Positions 22,926 to 35,018 of a stretch of DNA of 64,000 nucleotides are shown piece after piece (positions within the stretch are counted from its first letter, which is position 1; every line of letters starts with the position of its first letter). The position numbers and the translations under genes were made by a program. The notes below the pieces were generated by a model. That model searched no databases and was not told the DNA's origin. It saw nothing but the letters and a program-made list of their open reading frames with translations. The DNA is from Trichosporon coremiiforme (taxonomy: Eukaryota; Basidiomycota; Tremellomycetes; Trichosporonales; Trichosporonaceae): positions 248,001 to 312,000 of the forward strand of contig BCJJ01000003.1 of assembly GCA_039545355.1 (NCBI GenBank). The letters are read 5' to 3'.

Positions 22926-24321
22926 TTAGAGGCTAGTGTCGACGTTCTTAACACCAGCCTTCTTCGCGCGCTTCAGAAGCTTGGCAGTGCTCTTTCCACC
23001 CCTGACGCCACCTCCCCAGTGCTTGCTGATCTCGTTGTGCTTCTCGAGGTAGTTGGCCTTGGCAGCCTGAACAAGAGTCGCGAGCTGCTGCTGGTCCTCG
23101 GAGCGGACCTCGGTAAGAGCAGCGACAGCAGCAGCCTTCTTTCCGACGGTGAGTCCGATCCTGCTCTTGCCCGAAACGATGACGTAAGGAACGCCCTGCT
23201 TGCGGCAGAGAGCCTGCGATGTCAGCACTGTTGATGGTGGAGGATGTCGTGAGGAGTGCTTCAGGTGGAGTAGGTGGAGATTGAGGCGCCACGTGGTGGA
23301 ACAGGACGGGATCAAAATCGGTACTTACGGGGAGGAAAACGACGAGCTCGATGGGGTCAACGTCAGAGGCGATGACGACAAGCTGAGCCTTCTTGGCCTC
23401 GACAAGGGCGACGACGTGGTTGAGGCCGTACTTGACGAAGAGGGGCTTCTTGGAGTCCTTGGTGGTGGAGTCCTTGGTCTTGTTCTCGGCCTCGGTCTGG
23501 AGACGGGCCTTCTTCTCCTGCTTGGACTCAGGCTTGTACTTGTTGAGGAGAGTGAAGAGCTGAGTAGCAGTGTTCTTGTCGAGAACGTTGGAGAACTGAG
23601 CGATGGCAGGGGGGACCTTGAGACGCTGGTTGAGGATGACGCGCTGGCGCTGGAGGCGAACGTACTCGGGCCACTTGACGAAGCGGGTCATGTCGGTCTT
23701 GGGGCGGATGTCACCACCTGAGACGGTCAGACGAGCGGGTCCACGCCAGCATGAGGATGAGAGCACTTACCGATGCCGAAGGTGCGCGAACGCTTCTCGA
23801 AGAGAGGGTTCTGGGCGGTCTTCTTGGCGACCTTGGTGCCGTAAGGCGCCGAGGCGGGCTTCTTGGACTTGGAGGTAGCGGCCTTGGGCTGTGTAATTAA
23901 AAGGGGTCATTGAGACAACGTCAGCCCTGGTTCCAATGCAGAGAGAGGAGGGCATCACGCAGCTCTAAAGCATTGCTGGTCGTAAGACCGAGCAAGCTTG
24001 CACAGCTCGACCTGGCACAAGGGCTCAGGTTGCGTCAAAGGGAGGCATTGCGAAATTTCGCAGACCCGTCCCCGTGCTGTCGATCCGAGGTCATCCGCGC
24101 GAATCACTAGGTGAGACACGATCGCCCAGATCCAGCACTGCGCGCCACGAAGCTCAGAGGCGGTTCAGCAGCTTGAGAACTTCAGCTCAAGCATGGGTCA
24201 CCAGACATCTCCAGGCTCGAGTGGGCGACTTTCGATGAGAAAAGTGTACGCTTTCGCGCACGACGCGTCGAGTTCAAGGCGGGAGCGTGATGCCCTCGTT
24301 GGAGGGAGTGAAGCGCACCAT
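22926..24321 (-). CDS. RPL8: 60S ribosomal protein eL8 (yeast L8, L7a family)
   Basis: Coding exons 23888..23771, 23717..23329 and 23213..22926 are certain, ending in TAA. They encode [112 protein letters not shown] and [12 protein letters not shown], matching eL8 throughout, including the L7Ae RNA-binding fold. The first of these exons starts in phase 0 with Pro, so the initiator Met must come from a separate upstream exon. Two ATG|GT sites fit: ATG at 24321..24319 (GTGCGC donor) or at 24371..24369 (GTGAAT donor); I used the nearer one. Codon bias is strong, as expected of a ribosomal protein gene. It is divergent from the eL38 gene. Confidence 0.93.
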
Positions 24322-24371
24322 TTTTGGTTGTCGTTGGGTGGTAGACTTTTGATGGACGAAGGATTCACCAT

Positions 24372-24931
24372 GTCTCCCGACAAGCATCAGATATTCTGCA
24401 TGCATGCACTGCGGAGTTTGAAGACTTGGAATCGGCGTTTAACGTGTGGCACTTGAGACTTTTCAAGGTCAATCGACTCCAGTCGGGTCCGGCCACCAGG
24501 TCCCGTGGCCCGTGCCTGACTGAGCCGTTGTGCGTCTCGGGCAGTGGGGCGTACGCTTGGCAGGTATGTGGACACTCGTCCGGCCTCAGCTCCTAGCGAT
24601 GTCGACGGTCTCGGAGACCGAATGTGAGGCTCCGGTGCAAGGCCGTCGCACGCTGAGTGCATGCATTGGCAAATCTCTCTATGCATCGCTTGCGCGGCGC
24701 TGCCTAGCTCCGCTCGCACCACACCCAAAACTGCATCGCAAGATCAGCGATGCACAAGTCTGACTGCACATGGGTGCCACACCCACGTGGAGGCCGAAAT
24801 CCCCGAGGAGTCTCACCAAACGCCGTGGTGGAGGCCAAAGTTGGGCGATTTGCTCCCGTCGTCGCGAAATTGGTTGGTGGTTTACGAGCGTTTCGACGAA
24901 CTTGGAACTTGCAGCCAGCAACTCGACCACG
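24372..24931. promoter_or_regulatory. Divergent promoter of eL8 and eL38 ribosomal protein genes
   Basis: About 560 bases between the candidate eL8 start exon and the eL38 ATG. The head-to-head layout of two ribosomal protein genes suggests shared regulation (inferred). Short ORFs here have no domain. CACACCCACGTGG near 24779 contains a CACGTG palindrome. Confidence 0.4.
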
Positions 24932-25510
24932 ATGCCTCAGCAGATCACCGACATCAAGCGCTTCCGTGCGTATCGAACAAGTAGGAGCCGACCGAGAGAT
25001 TGTCCGAATCGACGTTGAAGAACCGATTGTTGGAATCGCGGAGGGACGGACTTGTGCGGACTCGCGTGAACGAAGGTTCGGGTTCAAGTTTCGGAATGGC
25101 AGCAAGCATGGGGCAGAACGGAAGTTTGATCTCGAGGGACAGACGGATGGAGGACCCATGCGTGTCGTTGCACTCGCGCTCTGCGTGGAACTTTGGACTA
25201 TCTCTCGGTCGATAGAAGGAAGTGAGCGTGGACTATTACTGACTCTCCAGTCGAGATCGCCCGCCGCAAGGACGCTACCTCGGCGCGCATCAAGAAGACC
25301 CTGGTCAAGCCCACCAAGACCGTCGCTGGTGCCAAGGCCAAGGCTGCTTCGAAGCCCCACACCCAGACCAAGTTCAAGATCCGCTGCTCGAAGTACCTCT
25401 ACACCCTCGTTCTCCACGACTCCGAGAAGGCCGAGAAGCTCAAGCAGTCCCTCCCCCCCGGACTCAAGGTCGAGGAGTTCTCGGCCAAGCAGGCCCCTAA
25501 GAAGAAGTAG
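24932..25510 (+). CDS. RPL38: 60S ribosomal protein eL38, with an extra basic insertion
   Basis: Exons 24932..24965 and 25251..25510, 97 residues, with a 285-nt intron (GTGCGT...TCTCCAG) after codon 11. [19 protein letters not shown] at the N-terminus and [38 protein letters not shown] at the C-terminus align directly with eL38. Typical eL38 is 70-78 residues. The excess here is a Lys/Ala/Thr-rich insertion of about 20 residues after ARIKK ([20 protein letters not shown]) and a short KKK tail. I found no convincing snoRNA boxes in the intron. Confidence 0.95.
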
Positions 25511-26095
25511 ATTGCGCGCGATCAGCTTAGACGGGCATAGGTTGGGAGAGTTCTAGGTGCATTATGCATGCGCCGTGTACACTTTCGTCTTGAGAGCGCG
25601 CTGCAGACGACTAACTCTACTTGAATTCTGACTTTCCAGCGCGCCCACGTGGTGCCAACTTCATGAGCATCACGTGATGTCTCAGCGACACTGTGGCACG
25701 GGAGAACGGCAGCACTCCGAGATCGCTGCTTCCAATGCTTCGGTCGATCCAGTAACGTTTGTTCCTCGACGTGAAATGACGCACATGCGACGCAAGGTTA
25801 ATCTCCAGGGGACACGGCGAAAACAGAGGTCTCATGTTGCCATACCGACGTTTCGCGGCGATATCTTCTCGGTGCACTCGATCTTGGCAAGAGACTGAAG
25901 TTGGATAACCGCAGAGTTTATCAGGAAGCAACCGGGACACCTCTGTCTCGGCGCGGAACAGATGATGTACGCGGCGCGCTTCTTGCTCGCCTCGAAGCCT
26001 GTTATCGGTATAGCATGCATAAGTCTAGATTTTGGACCCACTCGATGGGTCGGCACATGTATTGTCAAGGAATGTCTATGTCGTAGTATGTACAG
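25511..26095. other. Intergenic between convergent genes
   Basis: 585 bases holding the 3' ends of eL38 and the MFS transporter. An ATCACGTGATG palindrome at about 25668-25678 resembles the start of the LTR repeats, but no other LTR block is present. Confidence 0.3.
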
Positions 26096-28174
26096 TTACG
26101 CGGTCGCCTCGGGAAGCCTCTTCGCCTGCACCACTTGCGTTCCAAGGATCTTCTTCTCGTATGAGGACCTCGGGGTGCCCTGCACTAGCGTGTCGGGCGA
26201 TTCGGCGACCTCGGAGACCACTCGCTCAGTCGCGTTATCGGTGCGCTCGGCCGCTGCCTTCCTGCGCTCCTTCGCAGCCTCCCTGCCCTTCCGCTTCTCC
26301 CTCCACTTGCCGCCCCTGGCGACGACGAGGAATGAGAGCGGAAGAACAACGAGGCTGAGACCGGAGAGAAGTACAAACGTCCAGCCGACGCCCATAGCGT
26401 TGTACATTAGCTGTACAGTGGCAGTTCCGACCGCAGCGAGGGCGCAGCGGACCAGATTCAGACTAGCCGACACTGCCCCTCCTCGCCCCGGAACTACGTC
26501 CTGGCCGTAGATAGTGACTGTCGAGTTGAAATTGGTGCCACACCCGATGAGGAATTGCAGGACAAGGACCACTGCGAGCGGCGCAGTGTGCTCCATAGCC
26601 CAGCCGAACGCAATCGCAGTCAGGCAGAAGCCAATGATGAAGGGCCACAGGCAGCGATGACGCGTGAGCTCGACTCGAAAGTCGGGGCGAACGCGGTGAT
26701 CACCGCCACACCGCTTCTCTTCGCGTCGGTAGAAGTAATCGACCTGCTTGCCGTTGAGGATGGTCGAGATGATGGTACCAGCCCCTGATGGAAGGTAACA
26801 AAGACCGACCATGAGGTCATTGAGGTCATACTTCTCCTTCAGGATAGTCGAGAAAATTGTGAGACAGCAGTAGAACTCGACATAGGGGATCGAGGACACG
26901 ATGAACGTGAGGAGAATCTCAGGGACCAGGAGGATTTTGAACGTGCTGAGCGGATCGAATTGGCGACGCTTGGGAAGAACCTGTGGGACGCCCTTGAGAT
27001 CCTCAGACTCGAGACGCTTCTCCATAATCTTGTGCTGGAACCGATAAAAGGGGCCTCTGTTGATGCGCGGCGGCGTGACAGAGCCGTCGCCGACGATTGG
27101 CCTCAAGGTTTCGGGATAGATCCTGCACATTGTCAGCTTCGAATCATTCCGAGCCTCAGGGTGTTACGGCAATCGGTCACATGGATCCACGCGGAAGCGG
27201 CGGTACTCACAAGAAAAAGGGGGGAAGCAGGCATCCAGTGAGGACCGTCAGAAACCAGAAGATGGCGCGCCATCCAAGAGAGTGGGAGAAGGCATCACCA
27301 AGCAGCGGTCCGATGGAGGGTCCAAGCATCTGTCGTCAGCGGCCGTCCCTGATCGCCACGGTCCTCAGTACTCACGACGCCGCACTGAAAAATCGACATG
27401 AACTTTCCGCGCTCGCGCGGCTCTGCAATGTCCGAGATTGCACCGGCGCCGATGGAGATGACTGCGCTGCCGCCTGTTGCCTGGAGAGCGCGCATGAGAA
27501 GAAGCAGCCAGTACGCGTTGGTCGGAGTCAGAGCCAGTCCAATGTTGGCCATGAGGTACAGGAACATGGTTGCGAGGTACACCGGTCGTCGACCAAAGCT
27601 GTCGCTGGCGGCACCGAGGAAGCTAGGCGTGATCGCTCTGCCGTGTCAGCCTTGGATGACGCTCGGTAACTTACTGGAACACGAGATACACGGAGACACC
27701 GAGGGCAATGTGCTCCTCGGAGTGGCCAAAGGCGTCGGCCATGGAGGGGATAGCTGGAACGTAGACGTTGGAGCTGAGAGGGGAGATGGTAGCACCGGCA
27801 CCACAAAGCAAGGCAATGATCCATTTCATTTTGTTTGAGAAAGCCGAGTACGGGCGATCGGACAGATCCATTTCGATTGTCTGTAAGGTAGGAGGAAGGT
27901 GAAGGAGCTCAGGTGATCCGTTGAGGGCGTCCTTTCCATCAACGAGCCTAGAGGGCGTGGGGCAGTCGTATTCGTCATCGTTCTTGGCCAGCGCAAATGG
28001 GGATCCTGGGGCGGACAACCTGTTGTAATGCAATGATCGCAAGGAAGGAGAACGAGTGTTTGGCTCCGAAGGAATGATGGTGCCTTCCGGCGAGACCGGC
28101 GAAACTGGACTGGGCGCCACCTGGGCGTCGGTCAGTCGGATGTCGATCTCTGTTTTCGACACGGTCAAGGGCAT
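26096..28174 (-). CDS. MFS drug:H+ antiporter of the DHA1 family
   Basis: Exons 28174..27675, 27637..27376, 27329..27211 and 27122..26096 give 635 residues. After a 140-residue Ser/Pro-rich cytosolic N-terminus, TM1 is MKWIIALLCGAGATISPLSS with NVYVPAIPSMADAFG. The loop between TM2 and TM3 has the MFS signature LGAASDSFGRRPVYL (D-x-x-GRR). TM5 contains the antiporter motif GGSAVISIGAGAISDI, and PSIGPLLGDAF follows, as in Qdr/Tpo-type exporters. A long central cytosolic loop (PPRINRGPFYRFQHK) precedes TM7, and the C-terminus is basic and charged. Plasma-membrane efflux of small organic compounds is the family role; the substrate cannot be predicted. Confidence 0.9.
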
Positions 28175-29120
28175 AATAGTACAAGCAAGGGGAGGGGAGA
28201 GGGGCGCTGCAGAAGCCAGAACAGCTCCACGACCGCGCACTCTTATACGTGTCTCGCAACTGAGATTGCGCTGCGACCTTGGTCACCTTGGTCGCCTGGA
28301 CAAAGGAAACTAGCTTGGGGGCGATGGCGGCGAGGCTTGAGACGGGAGACTAGCACATCTCTCCCTTGGCTCGCTGGCGCTGATAGCGGTGATCGAGCCA
28401 GTCCTGTGCTGATGAGGGCGCACCAGCCGAAGCAGACGGCCTGTTCCCATGAACCCCTCTAAACGTGCATGAGCACATGCATGGACTGCGTCTTCTTCGC
28501 AAGCCGAGCATGGCCAGAGATGGAAGCGCAGAGCTGCGGCGTCTGCGGCAGACGTTGCGCAACTTGGGGATGGGTGACATGACCGGGATATCTGGGGTTC
28601 AGCAGGCTGTCGGCAAACAGAGCGAAGATGAGCAGCTTGATCGCTTGATCCTGATATCCTGACGTGCTAGCGGCTGGCTTGGGTCGGTACCGCGACGCCT
28701 GCGGCTGCGCATGGCCGCGCGCCGAGACCGTGAGGGTGCAAGCCAGCGCCTGCACAGCTGTGATCAGTGGCATGTGTTCAGCTGCGGCGAGGGTTGTGCC
28801 GCGCGTGCCGTTGTGCCAGTAGCGAAAAGATGAGACATGTGCTCTAAGGGCCAAACTCGATCCCACTATAGCCTTTCAGGGTAGTCACTAGACTTCACTT
28901 TGGTCGGATCAGAATTACGCCGAGCACACTTTCTATGTTGTCATAGCACCTCGTTCTTGCACTGGAATGTCTCCTGGCCGAGCTTGGCACGTTCGTAGCC
29001 TTCTTCAGGGCCGAATTCGGGTCAAACTGTAAACTGTACCAGCGTTGAATGAGCGATTTCGCAACATCTACAAGATTCTCGGCGTAACATATTGGATGTC
29101 TGTCTTCTCACATGAGGCAA
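28175..29120. other. Intergenic, no gene recognised
   Basis: About 950 bases: promoter side of the transporter gene and 3' flank of MMM1. No recognised ORF or RNA. Confidence 0.3.
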
Positions 29121-30622
29121 TTAAGCTCTGCTGTTTAAGGCGCCAAGCCTGCGGGAGCTGCTGTCCATGCTCTCCCCATCCGCCTGCCGATGCCGCAGGT
29201 CTCCGTTCGTAACATTGGAGCTCAGCGGCGCTCTTACCGCAGAGGTCGTAGCCACGGAAGCCAGTAGACCGGAGCCTGCACGCGTGGACGCTGGATTTGA
29301 GGACACGGCGGACACAATTCCAGGCCCTGGCCGCTGACGTACCCCATCGTTCCCAGAGTACAAGGGCGGCAGTCTGCGCGGTGCTGGCATCGATTGAGGC
29401 ACAGTCACAGACTCGGATTCCGCGTCCGCCGCAGAATCCACAGTCGGTGCATTCGCCACGACCCCACCGACCACACTAGCGCTATCCGCTGGAGCCAGTG
29501 CCGCTACCCGGCCTGCCAAGTCTTGGCCAAGCTTGGAGATACCTTGAGACATTGCGTGCACCGCAACACTCCGCAGGTCCGTAGTACTGGGCACGATCGA
29601 GGTCGCTTCGGGAGCTGATCGTGACAAGAGCCGTGGGAGCGCAAACGTAAGATGGCGTGGGTAGACGATCCGATCTTGAATCACGGCACGAAGCCTTTCC
29701 ACAAGTAATTGCTCAATCTTGGGAATATCCTGGAGCTTGGCCCTCGACCCCAGCAGACTCGAGGTCTTCAGGTTGAGTGAAAAGTCGGGGAGGAGACACA
29801 CGTGCATGTGCTGTTGTTCGTCCTTCGGATCATGAATCTGCAGACTCAACTGTGAATAGGTGAGCGACGCTGACATGGCAAAATTCAACTTACGGTTCCG
29901 CCGAATGAGACCAGCTCGACCCCGATCGCGACAGGCAGCACGGCGAAACGAGGGCGCGGAAAGTTTATCAGCACAGCAGTCGAAATGGCCAGGGAAACCG
30001 TGTCGGCATAGTCGAGATCAACTTCGGCCCGTACGCGGCCTTCGCCGTCGGCAGGCCTGATCCTCGAGTTGGACAACAGGGGGAAAGCTTTGCCCAGGTT
30101 GACTGACGTAACCTCAATGGGGTCAAGCCATGATAATTCCCGGCCAGGGGGGTTGAGCCAACGTTCGAACTGCTTGCGAGCGCCTTCCTCGCCGCCCGAG
30201 GACAGAAGGTCATTGCGGTAACCTTGCAGAACCTGAGGTTAGAGCTGCAAGATCGAATATCGGAGGGTTACCACAGGATTGGTCAACTTACTTGCGCTCC
30301 GAGAACGTTGATCCAGTCGGACGATTCGGCTGCATGCGAAGACATGTCATAACACGTTTTATCGAGGAGCTCCGCAGTTGGAGGTGGAGGCACGGCGGTC
30401 GTCGACAGAAAGGCTTTCTGGGGTCAGCAAAGGAAGATTCTATATTTAGCTCACCTCTGCACGCTCCTTCCGTCTTCTCAACCGCGCCTCATTGTCCTCG
30501 ATGCTTGGCGAGCTGAAGACGACATAGCGGATGAAGAGTAGACAGAGCAGAAGGAATATGCCCTGCCCCACTAGCAAACCTTGTGTAAATGTCCAGGCTG
30601 AAGGAATCGTTTCGAGGACCAT
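29121..30622 (-). CDS. MMM1: Mmm1, ER-anchored SMP-domain subunit of the ERMES tether
   Basis: Exons 30622..30455, 30417..30292, 30232..29894 and 29849..29121, all phase-consistent, give 453 residues. A short lumenal N-terminus (MVLETIPSAWTFTQ) precedes one membrane helix, GLLVGQGIFLLLCLLFIRYV, as in all Mmm1. The SMP lipid-transfer domain follows: ESSDWINVLGAQVLQGYRND, then SWLDPIEVTSVNLGKAFP, VDLDYADTVSLAISTAVLIN and LSLQIHDPKDEQQHMHVCLL, ending near VYPRHLTFALPRLL. The last 120 residues are a Ser/Pro/Ala-rich extension. Mmm1 joins Mdm12, Mdm34 and Mdm10 at ER-mitochondria contacts and moves phospholipids. Confidence 0.93.
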
Positions 30623-32066
30623 CGCTTTGAACAATTGCTATGAATCACCGGGAGGTCACTAGTTCAGTCGCAGTTTATGTTGACATCGCTTTGCGGGTTT
30701 GAAAGCGTGGAGGATGGAGCGACGGCGATGTCAACCCCCCTGGAACTCCAAATCGAGATCTCAGCGATGATCTCATGGCCATCCATGTTTCGCCTGTTAC
30801 GTAAAGCGCTCCTCCCGGACGGAGTCGGAGTAGTGCGCCATCTCCGTGCATCGGAGGAAAGGGGTCGTCGGTGTCAGTAGTCACCGTAGCACACAGCACA
30901 CCTGCATACGCAAACATTACCACAAAGCCCGTGCGTGATGAGCGTATAAGGGTCGGCCTGTGTCCATGCACACTGCCAAGATTTTGACCAGGCACTTTGC
31001 TAACCACAACCTGTCTGCGACCGACTTCTCTCGAAGTCACCATTTTACCGACTAGATAGAAACGATGTCGCATGTTGACAGGCGTGCTGCCGCACCCCTG
31101 CTGGGGATACACTACTAATCGTGTCTCTCTCGCTACACCACCAGGGAGCAACTGCGACGTATGGCGCTTGGCTCGACCCTGCCCATGAGAGCAGATGACG
31201 AGGGTATTGGCTCCGCTCCTGAGTGTCGTTGCGGTGCGCTGCGGTGCGCAATGGTAGCCATGTCTGCACACCACCTCGATATCTCGTTGAGCATGACTAC
31301 CTGCGCATCCTACAACGTCGGATACAACACAGGACGATGCTGTGCGGTGTGCAGCGTGCGCTCACTGATAAGGCGATCTAAGGCGAGTTACATGCGGGCT
31401 GGCGTGCAGGCTGCAGCGTGTTGCAGGGCCGGGAGGGTCAGGTACAGATCAGGTCATTTAGTAGGCTGAGGCGTGACTGACTTTTGGCGCTCAGTTTGAG
31501 GAACGCACTACGGTGGGCAGTGGTACGCTGGACGGGAAGGGACTGCGGGACCAACTGTCCTTGGCCAGGGCTTATCTGCAGGCGCAGGGCTTATGACAGT
31601 GACCAACCCCTGGCTGTACGGTGCCGCGGTCGCGCGGTCTGATGTTTGCAACCTTCATGCAAGCCCATCAGCCTCCATTTCCAGTGTCCTGTATGCCTCC
31701 AGCTAGTCTCAACCTTGCTTTCCACCTTCGTTCATCGCCATCCCTCATCCATCACTTCTGTAACCCACATCCTGAAAAGCATCATCCATCGACATTCAAT
31801 CGACGCCTGTCGCCTTCTCTTCAGCTTCCTCTTGCTATACCACCTGTCACTGGCCTTCCTCACTGTCCCTTTCGTGTTTACGACAATTCGACCGTGACAC
31901 CAACGACGCCACCGCTAAACCTACGTGAACGCGTTGCATCTACGGCCAAACAGAAAAAGGCAAACACTTCTGCCTCCTCTCTTCAAACTTCCTTTTGATT
32001 TATACTCCGGCATCACCTGTCTGCTCAGAATCTCGAGTACTCGACACGGCGGACAAACCAGCCAAG
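30623..32066. other. Divergent promoter and long 5' leader region
   Basis: 1.44 kb between MMM1 and the large hypothetical gene. The last 400 bases are T/C-rich (CCATCCCTCATCCATCACTTC and similar), typical of a transcribed leader. No gene seen. Confidence 0.35.
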
Positions 32067-34470
32067 ATGGTAAGGCTGACTATACCCAAATGTCGGCCAA
32101 CGTACTGACGTTCACCAGGCGACTATAACAGCTCCGCCTAAGAAACGGTACCCGACATCGCTGTCGCACAGTCGAGCCGGCCCTTCTCGACCACCGAGAC
32201 ACATGCCTCCGAGTACGGCTTCAACTCCAGTTTCATCCTCCGTCGACGACGAGGTACCCCCTCCTCCGGAACTGGCTCCGCTCCTGACCCAGCAACAGGA
32301 ACAGGTCCCTGAGCTTTTCTCGTTAGAGCATCTTCTTCGGCAAGCAGGCTACAAGGAGACGCGCGTTTTTACGCCGGAGGCCGAGAAGCTCGCTAATCGG
32401 TACAAGCGGCAACTCAATGACGAGCAAGCCGCCGAACTCGCCGATCTTTACGCCAGCGTTGGCCAGAAGTACAACATGGAAATTCGCCATATGACTCGAC
32501 AAAACGTCCCCTTCCGTTCCTCGTCCAGCGTACTCCGAAATGTCGTCCTGCAAGATACGGGCGCTAATCAAGCGTTCAAGGACACTCTAGCCTTCAAGGA
32601 CACGAAATGGGACAACGCCCAGGAAGAGGAAGGGTCGTGGTGGGGTTCGATGTTAATCAACTGCGCCGCCGAGACAGTAGGCAAGTCGATATCGGCGATG
32701 AGTCCGCCGTCCAACGAAGGATCGTTAGAGCGGATCAGTATTGGGTTAGGTCTTGCCAAGGGCGGCAACGGGGTCCGGAAAGCCAAGTCGAACTGGGAGT
32801 TGACCCGTCACCAGTCAGCCTCTGGCCCAGATCAGGAAGACATTCCGCCCATCGCCCGTCTCACGCAGTCCGACAACACTCTCACAACTCCGCCTCGACC
32901 ATCTTCCGCTGCTTTCAACGCATCGGCTCCGCCAGCGATCGACAGTGTCTTCACAACTCCTCCAAAATTGACGACTGGACAGCCAGTCTTCGAGGACAAT
33001 GAAGGCTTTGGGTGTCCTTTACCCATGGACTACGAGATTCATGGGGGAAGCGCCGACGACATGTATAATTTAGGCTACACCGACAGCTCCGGATCAAACT
33101 CAGCCGCTAGCAGTCTCGGCACTCAAATCGAACCCAGGCGCATGTCCGCATCGCCGCCGCTCAGAGACGCTGCCGACGTTTTAGCCGGTCTGGGGCTCGG
33201 TCCCTCCGATGTCTCAGAAGCATTGGCCTCAACTCCACCCGCCGATCTCGAGAATGAGGACGCCGACCCCCATGAGATTGCGTTAGCCGAGCAAGAAGCA
33301 GCTGCTATCGGACAGCGCATCTTAGCTTCGACTGTCGAATATGATGAGGACTCGGACGAGAGTGATGCGCTGTCTCCTCCCCCGTTACGATCCATTGCCC
33401 CGGTAAGGCGAACGATGGCGGTCAGCAAGCCTCCGACGACGACTCTCCCCTACCCCGCGAGCCCTTGCCCTACTACGGCAATTGCCGAAGCAATGGACGA
33501 CCTCCTGACGAACCCGCTGCCTGACACAAAGCCGCCGGTCGCTTCTTCTGCGACGAAAGCGAAGCTGAGGGCCGCCCAATCGGCTCCGATGTTACGCAGC
33601 AAGTCGCAGCCATTCCTGCGCATCAGCCCTGCCGTGGTCGCCCCCCCGACGCTCCAGATCATGGCGCCCGTAATCTGCGATTCGCAGTCCGACATGGCTG
33701 AGGACCTGCCGCCGTTACCTACGCCGGCTCCCGCTCCAAAGCCAACAGGCTTCTCTTCTCTCGCGCTCCGTGCCAGGAAATCACTCAAGGCTCTCCGCTC
33801 GACGTTCTGGGCTCAGCAAGCCGAAGCGCCGCCTCCGCTCCCCATGCCGGAAGAGTCCATAATTTCGAACAAGACACCTATCCTCACTCCGAGACTGGAC
33901 TGGGCCACGCAAGGAGAACATTTCGCAGGCTGGAACGACAATAAGAGCCATGGATTTGGCCGCCAACGCGACTCCATCGACACTATGGCTGAGATCGGAG
34001 ATCCGTTCGCCAATGCAGGGGAAGTGGAGATCGACTACTCGAAGAGCTTCTTCTACAAGCCGTCCACACCACCTGGTCCGAGCGGCCCCAGCGGTCACCA
34101 GGGATCACCGACGCCGGCCGGGAGGATGCGGAAGCAACGCTCTGTCAAGACGCTGCGAGCGCAGCTTCTGCGGCCAGTTGCCGCACCTCCCGTCCCGCAG
34201 ATTCCTCCGATGTACCGCAAGGGTAAAGGGCGACTGCCTACCACCCCGCCCCTACGCAACAAGAACGTCCAGCGTGCAGCCTTCGAGGTTCCCAAGCTCG
34301 CTCTGCACTCCCCGAACGCATGGGAGGAGGGCCGACCGCCCGTGGAGATCATCCTTGAGGGTGACGAGTGGGATGCCCGCAGTATTGTTGAGAACTGGGG
34401 AAGCGGGATCCGCAGGGGACGCGGTAAGAGCCCGAGCTACTATGAGGACGACGACGACTTCTTCTTTTAA
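32067..34470 (+). CDS. Large unrecognised Ser/Pro-rich protein, Met-only first exon
   Basis: Exon 1 is just ATG (32067..32069); a 49-nt intron (GTAAGG...TTCACCAG) precedes exon 2 (32119..34470). The product is 784 residues: ATITAPPKKRYPTSLSHSR start; a compact predicted-helical segment at about residues 65-120 (LFSLEHLLRQAGYKETRVFT, RYKRQLNDEQAAELADLYAS); then mostly disordered Ser/Thr/Pro sequence with TPP and SPP motifs suited to phosphorylation, several basic patches, and a C-terminus with RGRGKSPSYYEDDDDFFF. I know no family for it. Without the intron a shorter start at 32203 would be possible, but the Met-only exon with good splice sites and a clean upstream frame is preferred. Confidence 0.75.
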
Positions 34471-35018
34471 AACGCAGCAAGCGACCCGAGAACAACGACA
34501 TTTTTCCTCCCCCCACGCATAGTTCTCACGACATTTCATTTCTCACTCCACGAATCATGTCCTGTGCCATCATCAATCATGTCGATACCTAGCACCACCC
34601 GTATTTACCCTGTCAATACCCCATTGACAGGCGGAGCTGGCTAAATCAGTTTATGTAAGGCTCTAATGTTATAATGTATCCCATCTATCATGATGATAGT
34701 CGCGTCTTGCGGTCGAGAAGAGACTCGGTGTCCCGAGTGCATGCACGCCCCCCATGTCCGAAGTCGACCCGAGCGCGGGAGCGTAGTAGAGCCTTGATTT
34801 CGAATATCGGAGCAGGATTGTTCGAATCTTATCATGGTTCAGGGTAAACAGGCTGCGTAACGCCAAGCGTCCAAGTTCCTATAAATTCATCGGACCTCAT
34901 CGGTTATAGGGTGGCTGGGATCGGTTGCACTCCGTGCCGCAGGGCACGCGATCATCCTCACTTGTGGTATTCTCAACCACCTGTTCCACTGGCTGTCGAC
35001 CTCAACTACCTCTCCGCC
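34471..35018. other. Intergenic, 3' flank and Nramp promoter
   Basis: About 550 bases. No ORF with a domain. GTTCCTATAAATTC near 34877 could act as a TATA element for the Nramp gene. Confidence 0.3.

Noticed and set aside
24966..25250. snoRNA within the eL38 intron
   Set aside because: Ribosomal protein introns often host snoRNAs, but I found no paired C (RTGATGA) and D (CTGA) boxes or H/ACA hairpins.
25668..25678. ATCACGTGATG palindrome as another LTR copy
   Set aside because: None of the other LTR blocks (TATATAA core, GCAACATCGTTGC) is present nearby.
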